64,000 nt of DNA from AP-15 sp963738185. GTDB lineage: Bacteria > Pseudomonadota > Alphaproteobacteria > ATCC43930 > CGMCC-115725. The translations under genes and the position numbers were made by a program. This document shows positions 35,984 through 45,004 of the stretch, piece by piece. The stretch's first letter is position 1, and every line of letters begins with the position of its first letter. The notes under the pieces are model-generated. The model did no database searches and was not told the origin of the DNA. It saw nothing but the letters and a program-made list of their open reading frames with translations. Location of the stretch: positions 124,001 through 188,000 of the forward strand of contig CAVTVA010000001.1 in NCBI GenBank assembly GCA_963738185.1. Reading direction: 5' to 3'.

Positions 35984-37324
35984 ATGCGCATCGCCGTAAT
36001 CGGAACCGGGTATGTCGGGCTGGTCTCGGGAGCTTGCTTTTCCGAGTTCGGCGTCGAGGTCGTCTGCGTTGACCAGGACAAGGCCAAGATCGCGCAGCTG
36101 CAGCAAGGCCAAATCCCGATTTTCGAGCCGGGGCTGGGCGCGCTGGTGGCCCGCAACGCGGCGGCGGCGCGGCTCTCCTTCACCACCGATCTGCCGGCGG
36201 CGGTGGCTGGGGCCGACGCAGTGTTCATCGCCGTCGGCACCCCCTCGCGGCGCGGCGACGGGCATGCCGACCTCTCTTACGTCCACGCCGCTGCCGAGGC
36301 GATCGGGCAGGCGCTGACCGGCTACACGGTCGTGGTCACCAAATCGACGGTGCCGGTCGGCACCGGTCGCGAGGTCGCCGAGATCCTGCGCCGAGTCCGG
36401 CCGCTGGGCCGGTTCGACGTGGCCTCGAACCCGGAATTTCTGCGCGAGGGCTCGGCCATCGAGGATTTTATGCGCCCCGACCGGGTGGTGATCGGCGCCG
36501 ACAGCGAGCCGGCGCGGGCGGTGATGCGGCAGCTTTATCGCCCGCTCTACCTGCTCGAAACGCCGATGCTGTTTACCGATATCGAGACCGCCGAGCTGAT
36601 CAAATACGCGGCCAATGCTTTCCTCGCGACCAAGATCACGTTTATCAACGAGATCGCCGACCTGTGCGAGCGGGTCGGCGCCGATGTCCAGGGCGTGGCC
36701 AGGGGCATCGGGCTCGACGGCCGCATCGGCGGCAAGTTCCTGCACGCCGGCCCCGGGTTTGGCGGCTCGTGCTTCCCGAAGGACTGCCGTGCGCTGGTGC
36801 GCACCGCGCGCGAGGCCGAAGCGCCGCTGGCGATTGTCGAGACCGTAATGCGGGTCAACGACCGGCGCAAAGAGCGGATGGCCGAGAAGATCGCTGCTGC
36901 GTGCGGGGGCGACGTGGCCGGCAAGGCGCTCGCCGTGCTCGGGCTGACCTTCAAGCCCAACACCGACGACATGCGCGACAGCGCGAGCCTGACCATCCTC
37001 CCGCAGCTGACCGCGGCGGGGGCGGCGATCCGCGCCTTCGATCCGGTGGGAATGGTCGAGGCGAAAAAGCTGCTGCCCGACCTCGACTACTGCGCCGACG
37101 CCTATGCGGCGATGGAGGGGGCCGACGCGCTGATCCTGCTGACCGAGTGGAACGCGTTTCGCGCCCTCGATCTGGGGCGGGTCAGGAGCCTGCTTGCCAC
37201 CCCGCTGGTGATCGACCTGCACAACATCTATCAGCCGGACGAGATGATCGAGGCCGGCCTCTCCTATGTTAGCATCGGCCGCGCGGCGCGAACCGCCCGA
37301 CCGCAATTGCGGGCGCTCGCCTGA
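35984..37324 (+). CDS. ugd: UDP-glucose 6-dehydrogenase
   Basis: Ugd oxidises UDP-glucose to UDP-glucuronate in two NAD-dependent steps. The 446-residue frame is intact. The start IAVIGTGYVGLVSGACFSEFG is the NAD site. SNPEFLREGSAIEDFMRPDRVVIG and ELIKYAANAFLATKITFINEIA follow. The catalytic Cys263 is in PGFGGSCFPKD, and the C-terminal UDP-binding domain starts KALAVLGLTFKPNTDDMRDS. The product is the substrate for the UDP-glucuronate decarboxylase encoded 31 bases downstream. The gene is divergent from galE. Confidence 0.96.
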   Translation: MRIAVIGTGYVGLVSGACFSEFGVEVVCVDQDKAKIAQLQQGQIPIFEPGLGALVARNAAAARLSFTTDLPAAVAGADAVFIAVGTPSRRGDGHADLSYVHAAAEAIGQALTGYTVVVTKSTVPVGTGREVAEILRRVRPLGRFDVASNPEFLREGSAIEDFMRPDRVVIGADSEPARAVMRQLYRPLYLLETPMLFTDIETAELIKYAANAFLATKITFINEIADLCERVGADVQGVARGIGLDGRIGGKFLHAGPGFGGSCFPKDCRALVRTAREAEAPLAIVETVMRVNDRRKERMAEKIAAACGGDVAGKALAVLGLTFKPNTDDMRDSASLTILPQLTAAGAAIRAFDPVGMVEAKKLLPDLDYCADAYAAMEGADALILLTEWNAFRALDLGRVRSLLATPLVIDLHNIYQPDEMIEAGLSYVSIGRAARTARPQLRALA

Positions 37325-37355
37325 ATTTCCCGCGGGGCCGCGAAAGGATCATCCG

Positions 37356-38381
37356 ATGAGCAACGTCGTTGCCAAGCGAGTCCTCGTCACCGGGGGCGCC
37401 GGGTTTCTCGGCTCGCATCTGTGCGAGCGCCTGATCGCCCAGGGCGACGACGTGTTGTGCGTCGACAATTACTTTACTGGGCGCAAGGACAATATTGCCC
37501 AGCTCTGGGGCGACCCGCATTTCGAGGCGATGCGGCACGACATCACCCATCCCCTCTTTGTCGAGGTGGACGAGATCTACAATCTCGCCTGCCCGGCCTC
37601 GCCGATCCACTACCAGTTCGATCCGGTGCAGACCACCAAGACCAGCGTGATCGGCGCGATCAACATGCTGGGCCTGGCCAAGCGGCTGAAGGCCAAGATC
37701 TTCCAGGCCTCGACCTCGGAAGTTTACGGCGACCCGACCCTGCATCCGCAGCCGGAGAGCTATCGCGGCAATGTCAACCCGATCGGGCCGCGCGCCTGCT
37801 ACGACGAGGGCAAGCGCTGTGCCGAAACCTTGTTTTTCGACTATTTCCGCCAGCATGCGGTCAAGATTCGGGTCGCCCGGATCTTCAACACCTACGGTCC
37901 GCGCATGCACCCCAATGACGGCCGCGTGGTCTCGAACTTTATCGTGCAGGCGCTGCGCAACGAGCCGATCACGCTGTACGGCGATGGCAGCCAGACCCGC
38001 GCCTTCTGCTATGTCGACGACCTGATCGAGGGGTTTCTCGCCCTGATGCGCGTCGAGGACGACATCACCGGCCCGATCAACCTCGGCAACCCGGTCGAAA
38101 CCTCGGTGGCCGAGCTTGCCGATCTGATCATCGCCTTGACCGGGTCGCGCTCATCGATCACCCGCCGCGCGCTGCCGATCGACGACCCGGTCCAACGCTG
38201 CCCGGACATTGCCCAGGCGCGGGCCGTGCTCGGCTGGCAACCGCGCGTCGCGCTCAATGACGGCTTGACGCGAACGATCGCCTATTTCGACCAGCTTCTT
38301 TCCGCACGCGGGCGCAAACCGCGGCCCAAACAGCAAGCGAGCACAATGGCGCCGGCCAGCGAGGCGATCGCCAAAGATTGA
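37356..38381 (+). CDS. UDP-glucuronate decarboxylase (UDP-xylose synthase)
   Basis: This extended SDR decarboxylates UDP-glucuronate to UDP-xylose. The 341-residue frame is intact, with AAAGGA upstream of the ATG. Features: RVLVTGGAGFLGSHLCERLI (NAD site), CVDNYFTGRKDNIAQL, YNLACPASPIHYQFDPVQTTKTSV, the STSEVYGDP motif, CYDEGKRCAE (YxxxK, Tyr-Asp-Glu-Gly-Lys), VARIFNTYGPRMHPNDGRVVSNFI and TRAFCYVDDLIEG. The combination with NYFTGRK and YGPRMHPNDG separates it from dTDP-glucose dehydratases. With ugd it makes UDP-xylose, which implies a xylose-containing surface glycan. Confidence 0.94.
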   Translation: MSNVVAKRVLVTGGAGFLGSHLCERLIAQGDDVLCVDNYFTGRKDNIAQLWGDPHFEAMRHDITHPLFVEVDEIYNLACPASPIHYQFDPVQTTKTSVIGAINMLGLAKRLKAKIFQASTSEVYGDPTLHPQPESYRGNVNPIGPRACYDEGKRCAETLFFDYFRQHAVKIRVARIFNTYGPRMHPNDGRVVSNFIVQALRNEPITLYGDGSQTRAFCYVDDLIEGFLALMRVEDDITGPINLGNPVETSVAELADLIIALTGSRSSITRRALPIDDPVQRCPDIAQARAVLGWQPRVALNDGLTRTIAYFDQLLSARGRKPRPKQQASTMAPASEAIAKD

Positions 38382-38539
38382 CCCGGCGCGGCGGCGAGGT
38401 TGATGGGCGCTGAGCCTGGCATGACAGGTCAACGCGTCAGCACCGCGGTGACGGGGTTAGGGCGGAATGAGGGCGGGGATTTTCACCGGGCCAGGACGGG
38501 TCTAGGCTGGGGGTCCCTAGAAGCCGAAAGCGGCCCTAC

Positions 38540-41233
38540 ATGCCCGATATCGCCTCCGATCTCGCTTCTTCCGACGTCGCCCCGCCGCAGCCGATCCGGC
38601 TCCGGGATTACCGGCCGCCGGAGTTTTTGATCGACACTGTGGATTTGGTGTTTGAGCTCGAGGAGGCCGAGACGCGGGTCAAGGCGCGGCTCGGTCTCCG
38701 CCGCAACCCGGCCGGCGCAGACCCGGCAGCGCCGCTGCACCTCGACGGCGATGAGCTGGAACTGGTGTCGCTGGCGCTCGATGGCGAGCCGCTCGGGGCC
38801 AACCGCTATCGGGCGACGCCGGAAGGCGGGCTGGTCGTCGAAGGCGTGCCGGAGGCCTTCTCCCTCGATGTCGAGACCCGCATCGACCCGAAAGGCAATA
38901 CCGCGCTCTCCGGGCTCTATATGTCGGGTGGCAATTTGTGCACGCAGTGCGAGCCGGAGGGCTTTCGCCGCATCAGCTATTTTATCGACCGGCCGGATGT
39001 CATGGCGCGCTACACGACGACCATCGTCGCCGACAAGGCGCGGTTTCCGGTGCTGCTGTCGAACGGCAACCCCTCCGGCAGCGGCGAGGCCGAGGGTGGG
39101 CGGCACTGGGTGAAATGGGTCGATCCGCACCCGAAGCCCTCCTATTTGTTTGCGCTGGTCGCCGGCGATCTGGTGGCGGTGCGCGACCGGTTCACGACCC
39201 GCTCCGGCCGCGAGGTGGCGCTCGCGATCTGGGTCAGGCGCGGCGACGAGGACAAATGCGGCCATGCCATGGCGTCCTTAAAAAAAGCGATGCGCTGGGA
39301 CGAGGAGGTGTTCGGCCTCGAATACGATCTCGATGTCTTCAACATCGTCGCCGTCAGCGACTTCAACATGGGGGCGATGGAGAATAAGAGCCTCAATATC
39401 TTCAACACCCGCTATGTATTGGCTAAGCCCGAGACCGCGACCGACGCCGATTACCAGGGGATCGAGTCGGTGATCGCGCATGAATATTTCCACAACTGGA
39501 CGGGCAACCGGGTCACCTGTCGCGACTGGTTTCAGCTGTCCTTGAAAGAGGGGCTGACCGTCTTTCGCGACCAGGAGTTCTCGGCCGACCAGGGAAGCCG
39601 CGCGGTCAAGCGCATCGGCGAGGTGAAGACCCTGCGCGCGATCCAGTTTCCCGAGGATGACGGGCCGCTGGCCCATCCGGTGCGGCCGCAAAGCTATCTG
39701 AGGATCGATAATTTTTACACGCCGACGGTCTACAACAAGGGTGCGGAAGTGATCCGGATGATCCAAACCCTGATCGGCCGGGACCGGTTTCGCCGCGGCA
39801 TGGACCTCTACATCCAACGGCACGACAACCACGCCGCCACGATCGAGGATTTCGTCGCGGCGATGCAGGATGCGAGCGGGGTTGATCTGGGTCGGTTGAA
39901 GCTGTGGTACGAGCAGGCCGGCACCCCGGAGCTCACGGTCGAGGACCACTGGGACGCGGCGAGCCGCAGCTATGAGCTGACTGTCGCGCAAACGGTGCCG
40001 CCGACGCCCGGCCAGCCGGAAAAATCGCCGATGCTGATCCCATTGGCGATGGGCCTGTTGGCCGCGGACGGCGCCGAATTGCCGGTTCGGCTGGCGAGCG
40101 AGAGCGGCGGCGAGGGCGACAGACCGGCCGGGACCAGGGTGCTTGCCGTGACCGAGCAGCGGCAAAGCTTTCGCTTTGTCGATCTGCCGGCCGCGCCGCT
40201 GCCCTCCTTGCTGCGCGGCTTTTCGGCGCCGGTAAAGTTGAAGGGGGTGCCGCTTGACCGCCTGAAGTTTCTCGCGGTGCATGATCCCGAGCCGTTCGCG
40301 CGCTGGGAAGCCGGCCAGGAGGTCGCGGCGCGCGCCCTGCTCGGCCGTGTCGAAATCCTGCGCCGCGGTGCAGCGCCGGGGCCGATCGACCCCGACCTGG
40401 TGGCGGCGATGCGGCAAACCCTGGCCGACGCCGCGCGCGACCCGGCCTTTGCCGCCGAGGCGCTCGCCTTGCCGACCGAGTCGCTGCTGGCCGACCAGCT
40501 CGCCACAATCGACGTCGATGCCGTGCACGCGGCCCGCGACACCGCCCGTACCGAGATCGGCCAGGCGTTGTTGGCCGAATTCGCCGCCGCCTACGAGGTG
40601 CTCGCCGACCCCGGCCCCTACCGGATCGATGGCGCCGCGATCGGCCGGCGAGCCTTGCGCAACACGAGCCTCGCCTATATCGCCGCCGCCGATCCAAAAC
40701 GCGGGGCGGCACTGGCTCAGGCGCAGTTCGATGCCGCTGCCAACATGACCGACGTGCTGGCGGCATTGACCGTGCTGGCCGATCTCGACCGCCCGGAGCG
40801 GGCAGCGGCGCTCGCCCGCTTTTTCGCCGCCTGGTCGCACGACCCGCTGGTCGTCGATAAATGGTTCAGCCTGCAGGCGCGCTCGTCGCTGCCGCAAACC
40901 GTCGAGCGGGTGCGCGAGCTGGCATCGCACCCCGCCTATGACCGCCGCAACCCGAACCGGGTGCGCGCGCTGGTCGGCGCCTTCGCGCAGGGCAACCAGG
41001 TGCGCTTTCACGATGCGAGCGGCGCCGGCTATGCGTTTCTCGCCGATGAGGTCATCGCCATCGACCCGTCGAACCCGACCAATGCGGCGCGGCTGGTGCA
41101 GCCGCTCGGCATGTGGCGCCGGCATGAGCCCGGCCGCCAGGCGCTGATGCGGCGCGAGCTCGAACGCGTGTTCGCCAGCCCTGGCCTCAGCCGGAACACC
41201 TACGAGATGGTCTCAAAGAGCCTCGCCGCCTGA
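38540..41233 (+). CDS. pepN: Aminopeptidase N (M1 family)
   Basis: PepN removes N-terminal residues from cytoplasmic peptides, with broad specificity. The 897-residue frame is intact and of family length. The exopeptidase motif GAMEN is at residues 278-282 and the zinc site HEYFHNWTGNR begins at His314, with His318. Downstream KEGLTVFRDQEFSAD supplies the third zinc ligand (Glu). YNKGAEVIRMIQTLIG contains the transition-state Tyr region. The C-terminal helical domain ends LERVFASPGLSRNTYEMVSKSL. It is probably monocistronic, with 158 bases of non-coding sequence before it. Confidence 0.97.
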   Translation: MPDIASDLASSDVAPPQPIRLRDYRPPEFLIDTVDLVFELEEAETRVKARLGLRRNPAGADPAAPLHLDGDELELVSLALDGEPLGANRYRATPEGGLVVEGVPEAFSLDVETRIDPKGNTALSGLYMSGGNLCTQCEPEGFRRISYFIDRPDVMARYTTTIVADKARFPVLLSNGNPSGSGEAEGGRHWVKWVDPHPKPSYLFALVAGDLVAVRDRFTTRSGREVALAIWVRRGDEDKCGHAMASLKKAMRWDEEVFGLEYDLDVFNIVAVSDFNMGAMENKSLNIFNTRYVLAKPETATDADYQGIESVIAHEYFHNWTGNRVTCRDWFQLSLKEGLTVFRDQEFSADQGSRAVKRIGEVKTLRAIQFPEDDGPLAHPVRPQSYLRIDNFYTPTVYNKGAEVIRMIQTLIGRDRFRRGMDLYIQRHDNHAATIEDFVAAMQDASGVDLGRLKLWYEQAGTPELTVEDHWDAASRSYELTVAQTVPPTPGQPEKSPMLIPLAMGLLAADGAELPVRLASESGGEGDRPAGTRVLAVTEQRQSFRFVDLPAAPLPSLLRGFSAPVKLKGVPLDRLKFLAVHDPEPFARWEAGQEVAARALLGRVEILRRGAAPGPIDPDLVAAMRQTLADAARDPAFAAEALALPTESLLADQLATIDVDAVHAARDTARTEIGQALLAEFAAAYEVLADPGPYRIDGAAIGRRALRNTSLAYIAAADPKRGAALAQAQFDAAANMTDVLAALTVLADLDRPERAAALARFFAAWSHDPLVVDKWFSLQARSSLPQTVERVRELASHPAYDRRNPNRVRALVGAFAQGNQVRFHDASGAGYAFLADEVIAIDPSNPTNAARLVQPLGMWRRHEPGRQALMRRELERVFASPGLSRNTYEMVSKSLAA

Positions 41234-41286
41234 CGCGTAGACGGGATGGGTGCCGGACGACAGCACCCGAGCCGCGCCGCGGCGGC

Positions 41287-41315
41287 TTGACGCGGAGCGG
41301 TGGATCGCCTAAATC
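41287..41315 (+). promoter_or_regulatory. Candidate sigma70-type promoter for rplM-rpsI
   Basis: TTGACG (41287-41292) and TAAATC (41310-41315) are separated by 17 bases. The pair lies 56 bases upstream of the rplM start, in the gap after pepN. The -35 box is near consensus and the -10 box is weak. Position and spacing suit a ribosomal protein operon promoter. Confidence 0.45.
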
Positions 41316-41370
41316 GGCGCAGTCGTCGGCGCCGGTGCGACCCCGGGCGCGGGCTTTGCTGGCCGGAGCG

Positions 41371-41832
41371 ATGAAAACCTTTTCTGCAAGACCGTCCGAT
41401 ATCGACAAGAAGTGGCTGCTGGTCGACGCCGAGGGGCTGGTGCTGGGCCGCCTCGCCGCGATCCTCGCCACCCGGCTGCGCGGCAAGCACAAACCGTCCT
41501 ATACCCCGCATATGGATTGCGGCGACAACATCGTCGTGATCAACGCCGAAAAGGTCGAGCTGACCGGCAACAAGCGCAAAGACGACGTCTTTTACTGGCA
41601 CACCGGCTATCCCGGCGGGATCAAGGGGCGCAGCAAGGGCGCCATCCTGGCCGGCAAGCATCCCGAGCGGGTGGTCGAGAAGGCGGTCGAGCGCATGGTG
41701 CCGCGTGGGCCGCTCGGGCGCCGGGTTATGAAAAACTTGCGGGTGTTTGCCGGGCCCGACCACCCGCATGCGGCGCAGCAGCCGATCCCGCTCGATGTCG
41801 GCGCGATGAGTCGCAAGAATGTGAGGGCGTGA
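41371..41832 (+). CDS. rplM: 50S ribosomal protein L13
   Basis: L13 is an early-assembly protein of the large subunit. The 153-residue product matches the family: MKTFSARPSDIDKKWLLVDAE, LGRLAAILATRLRGKHKPSY, GDNIVVINAEKVELTGNKR, YWHTGYPGGIK and MVPRGPLGRRVMKNLRVF. The start at 41371 is set by the family N-terminus. rpsI follows after five bases, the universal pairing. Confidence 0.97.
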   Translation: MKTFSARPSDIDKKWLLVDAEGLVLGRLAAILATRLRGKHKPSYTPHMDCGDNIVVINAEKVELTGNKRKDDVFYWHTGYPGGIKGRSKGAILAGKHPERVVEKAVERMVPRGPLGRRVMKNLRVFAGPDHPHAAQQPIPLDVGAMSRKNVRA

Positions 41833-41837
41833 GGGCC

Positions 41838-42422
41838 ATGGCCGACGACGATCAACCGACCAACCCGCCGGCAAACCAGCCGGGCGGTCAACCCGCCGGC
41901 CAAAGAACCGGCGGCCAAACCTTTCAGGGGCTGGGAAGCCTGCGTCAGGCGATTCAGGCGGCGCGTACCGCGCCCTCCGCCGCACCGGCCCCGGTCGCGA
42001 CGATGCCGGTCGATGTGCAGCCGCAGCTCGACGACCTCGGCCGGGCCTATGCCACCGGCAAGCGCAAGAACGCGGTCGCGCGGGTGTGGATCAAGCCCGG
42101 CAACGGCGCGATCAAGGTCAATGATCGGGAGAGCCCGGTCTACTTTGCCCGGCCGGTGCTGCGCATGCTGATCAACCAGCCCTTTGTCGCGGCCAACCGG
42201 CTCGGCCAGTTCGACGTCGTGTGCACGGTCAAGGGCGGCGGGCTCTCGGGTCAGGCGGGGGCGGTGCGCCACGGCATCAGCAAGGCTTTGACCTATTACG
42301 AGCCCGGCCTGCGCCCATTGCTGAAAAGCCAAGGGTTCCTGACCCGCGACAGCCGGGTCGTCGAGCGCAAGAAATACGGCAAGGCCAAGGCCCGCCGCAG
42401 CTTCCAATTCTCCAAGCGCTGA
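41838..42422 (+). CDS. rpsI: 30S ribosomal protein S9 with long N-terminal extension
   Basis: S9 binds the head of the small subunit; its C-terminal tail reaches the P-site tRNA. The conserved part begins around residue 68 (GRAYATGKRKNAVARVWIKPG). It continues with KGGGLSGQAGAVRHGISKAL and ends with the basic tail KKYGKAKARRSFQFSKR. The product is 194 residues, about 60 longer than the E. coli protein. The extra N-terminal residues are Pro/Gln/Gly-rich (NQPGGQPAGQRTGGQ) and Ala-rich. Such extensions occur in alphaproteobacterial S9. The ATG follows a GAGGG site. Confidence 0.96.
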   Translation: MADDDQPTNPPANQPGGQPAGQRTGGQTFQGLGSLRQAIQAARTAPSAAPAPVATMPVDVQPQLDDLGRAYATGKRKNAVARVWIKPGNGAIKVNDRESPVYFARPVLRMLINQPFVAANRLGQFDVVCTVKGGGLSGQAGAVRHGISKALTYYEPGLRPLLKSQGFLTRDSRVVERKKYGKAKARRSFQFSKR

Positions 42423-42437
42423 CCCCTTTAACCCGAT

Positions 42438-42455
42438 CGACCGACTGCTCGGTCG
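42438..42455 (+). terminator. Possible terminator hairpin after rpsI
   Basis: A 7-bp stem, CGACCGA (42438-42444) and TCGGTCG (42449-42455), encloses a CTGC loop 15 bases after the rpsI stop. The following bases contain only a short T pair, so intrinsic termination would be weak. The position at the end of the ribosomal operon is its main support. Confidence 0.35.
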
Positions 42456-42528
42456 CCTTCAATGTAGCCGGTTAGGTGCCGCTCGGAAGCTGGCGGGACC
42501 CGGGGTGTTTAGGAGCATCATCGCGCTT

Positions 42529-42714
42529 TTACTGCGCCGGTTGGCCCTGGCAGTGGCCGGGGACCCACTTGCCATTCGCGTAATCCGCGGGAACCCACTG
42601 CACGCTCGCGGGGCACGCCTGCGCCTGAGTTGTGGTCGGCGCGCACCCCGTCATCCCGGCAATCGCCGCAACGCCGATCATAACGCAGGCGAACATCATC
42701 GTAACAACACGCAC
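42529..42714 (-). CDS. Small lipoprotein (61 residues)
   Basis: A short frame encodes a signal sequence (MMFACVMIGVAAIAG) with a plausible lipobox at MTGCAP, followed by about 37 residues including QWVPADYANGKWVPGHCQGQ. The W-x-x-x-x-Y-x-x-G-x-W-x-x-G-H pattern resembles the short YXWXXGHX-type repeats found in small proteobacterial lipoproteins. Two further Cys could pair. It lies alone between rpsI and the mechanosensitive channel gene. The frame is short but the lipoprotein signal makes it credible. Confidence 0.6.
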   Translation of the reverse strand: MRVVTMMFACVMIGVAAIAGMTGCAPTTTQAQACPASVQWVPADYANGKWVPGHCQGQPAQ

Positions 42715-42808
42715 GTCGATATCCTTTTTCCTGCGGACGCACCAGGTAGTCCGTTAGACGGTCGCTGCGGCGAGCGGGCGAGCTAGGCTGCGGGTGACCC
42801 CCCGCCGC

Positions 42809-45004
42809 TCAAGCGACCCTTTGCTGCTGGGTCAGGGTGAGCGCCTGCTGGGCGACGGCGGCGGTTGCGGGATCGCCCTCGCCAGCCAGCTGGACGGTCG
42901 GATAGGCGAATTTGATGCCATTGGCGTCAAAGGCCTTTTTAATCCTGGCTAGAGCCTGTCGCCGGATCACAAAATTCTCGCCTGGCAAAGTCATCATCTT
43001 CATTCGGATCTGCACCGCGTAATCGCCGAATGCATCGACGCCCTGCATCTTCAGCGGCTCGAGGATCAGCGGCTTGAACTCAGGCTCCTCGGCCAAGTCG
43101 AGCCCGATCTGCTTGATCAGCTTTCTGGCCTTGTCGATGTCGCTGTCATAGGTGATGCCGACGGTGAGTTTATCGATGACCCAGTCGCGGCTTTGGTTCT
43201 GAACGGCACCCAGCAGCGCGAACGGCACCGTGTAGAGCGCACCGCGCTGATGGCGCAGCCTGACCGAACGAAAGCTGAACGATTCGACGGTGCCCTTGTA
43301 ATTGCCGCTCTGGATGTATTCGCCGACCCGAAAAGCGTCGTCGAGCAGGTAGAACATGCCGGCGATGACATCGCGAACGAGAGATTGGGCGCCGAAGCCG
43401 ATCGCGACCCCGAGAACGCCCAACCCGGCGATCAGCGGCCCGATCTCGACGCCCATTGCGGCGAGCGCCATCATTACCGCGACGACGATGACGACGACGA
43501 AAAGCACGTTGCGGAAAATCGGCAGCAGCGTCCGGAGCCGCGCCCGCCGCCGCGCCTCGTCGGTGTTGGGCAGGCCCGGGTCGGCGGCGCTGGCGAGCTT
43601 GCCGTCGATGGCCGCCTTTGTTGCCTGCCACAGCAGGTCGGCGACGAGCAGAATGATGATCGCGCTCAAGACACCGTGGAGGATACGGCTAAACGCCGTG
43701 TCCTGGCCGGCCAGGGTTTCGAGGGGGATGCCCCAGCCCCAGGCGAGCACCACCACCGCGCCGATGATCAACAGCGCCCGCATGCCGCGCTCGATGCACA
43801 CGGCGGTGACGCTAGGAACGCCATCGTCGACCCGCAGCGAGCCGGGTGGTCGCAGCAGATGGTCGACCGCGCGCCGGGTCACGCTGCTGGCGAGCGGCAG
43901 GAGGATGATGATCAGCAACAGCCAGAAGCTGGGCATGGCTCTCGCCACCCAGAAAACCCACAGCAGCACGATGCCGATCGACAGCAGCGCATTTCTGGCG
44001 TGGCGGACGCCACGGGCTCCTTCCGGCGATGCCTCGGCCCCTCGGGTACGCCCTGTGGGCCGGCGCCAGACCGCTTCAAACGCAATTGCGAGCAGGCCGA
44101 GCCCGAGGGTGTAGGCGACGAGTTGGCGCGCGGCCAACGAATAGCCGAGCGACCGGCCCAGCCCGACGGTCACCCAGCCGAAGGCAAACCAGCCGACGAA
44201 CGCGCACAGCCGCCGGTTCCAGAACCGCGCGGCGACCCGGTCCAGCGGAACGATGCGGAACCGCTCGTGATCGGGGGCCAACAGGAAATGTCCGACAATT
44301 ACGGCGACCCGGACGATCAGAAAGGCGACGAGATAGCCGAGCAGCATCTCGCGCAGAAGCGGCGCCCAATCGAGCGCGAGGAAAGGACCGACACTGCCGA
44401 GGGCAAACGCCGCGACCAAACCGGCGGCGAGGGCAAAGCGCTCGGCCATCAAGCGCAGGCGTTGCCTGACGGTTTCCACCGGGAGCTCATCGAGGCGGTG
44501 GCGGATTGTTCCCGTCATCATCCGGAACAGCCACTCGGCGCCGAAACCCAAAGCCACGAAGACGGCGAGGTGCAGCAGAATCCTGATCCGCCCGCGATTG
44601 CCAAGGTCCGCCTGGACCAGACCGTGGGCTCGCTCGAACTGGTTGGGCAGATCGGGCAGCACGGCGGCGAGCCCAAGGATGTGCTCGCGGGTCGCGCTGA
44701 CGCGGGAGGAGAAATAGTCGGTGACCGAGGCCTCCGGCTCGCGGTGCGCCGGCGCCGCCGCGGGTGCGGCTGCACCCTGCTTCTCCAGCCATTTCTGAAC
44801 CGTCGTGTCGGCCAGCAGGTTCAGCAGCGCCTGCACCTGCGGCGGCGACTGCGCGCGGCGGCGGTCGATTCCTTGCTCGATCCGGCTTGTTGCGCAGCGA
44901 GGGCGCCCGTCAGCGGCGCCGCAATCAGGAATGCCGCAAGGCAGATCCGAAGGGATCGAGCGGGCAGCTCCGATGGTCGGTTCTCCCGGTGGTTGGCCGC
45001 TCAA
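42809..45004 (-). CDS. Mechanosensitive ion channel, MscS family (N-terminus misframed)
   Basis: A large MscS-type channel of about 730 residues with roughly ten predicted membrane helices before the pore domain. The pore helix and beta domain are typical: LIAGLGVLGVAIGFGAQSLVRDVIAGMF, EYIQSGNYKGTVESFSFRSVRLR, YTVPFALLGAVQNQSR, and the C-terminal AFDANGIKFAYPTVQL. The open frame starts with a sequence unlike a membrane protein N-terminus. In the next frame, however, the same DNA (44850-44965) encodes a good signal peptide (RICLAAFLIAAPLTGALAAQQ). A one-base lesion near 44852 therefore probably separates the true N-terminus from SPPQVQALLNLL, and the real start lies near 44975. It lies directly downstream of the ABM gene on the same strand. 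Confidence 0.88.
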   Translation of the reverse strand: MSGQPPGEPTIGAARSIPSDLPCGIPDCGAADGRPRCATSRIEQGIDRRRAQSPPQVQALLNLLADTTVQKWLEKQGAAAPAAAPAHREPEASVTDYFSSRVSATREHILGLAAVLPDLPNQFERAHGLVQADLGNRGRIRILLHLAVFVALGFGAEWLFRMMTGTIRHRLDELPVETVRQRLRLMAERFALAAGLVAAFALGSVGPFLALDWAPLLREMLLGYLVAFLIVRVAVIVGHFLLAPDHERFRIVPLDRVAARFWNRRLCAFVGWFAFGWVTVGLGRSLGYSLAARQLVAYTLGLGLLAIAFEAVWRRPTGRTRGAEASPEGARGVRHARNALLSIGIVLLWVFWVARAMPSFWLLLIIILLPLASSVTRRAVDHLLRPPGSLRVDDGVPSVTAVCIERGMRALLIIGAVVVLAWGWGIPLETLAGQDTAFSRILHGVLSAIIILLVADLLWQATKAAIDGKLASAADPGLPNTDEARRRARLRTLLPIFRNVLFVVVIVVAVMMALAAMGVEIGPLIAGLGVLGVAIGFGAQSLVRDVIAGMFYLLDDAFRVGEYIQSGNYKGTVESFSFRSVRLRHQRGALYTVPFALLGAVQNQSRDWVIDKLTVGITYDSDIDKARKLIKQIGLDLAEEPEFKPLILEPLKMQGVDAFGDYAVQIRMKMMTLPGENFVIRRQALARIKKAFDANGIKFAYPTVQLAGEGDPATAAVAQQALTLTQQQRVA

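Noticed and set aside
39278..41125. A 615-codon open frame on the minus strand opposite pepN
   Set aside because: It mirrors an intact, motif-complete aminopeptidase N. Long antisense frames are expected in GC-rich coding DNA, and its translation is low in complexity with no recognisable domain.
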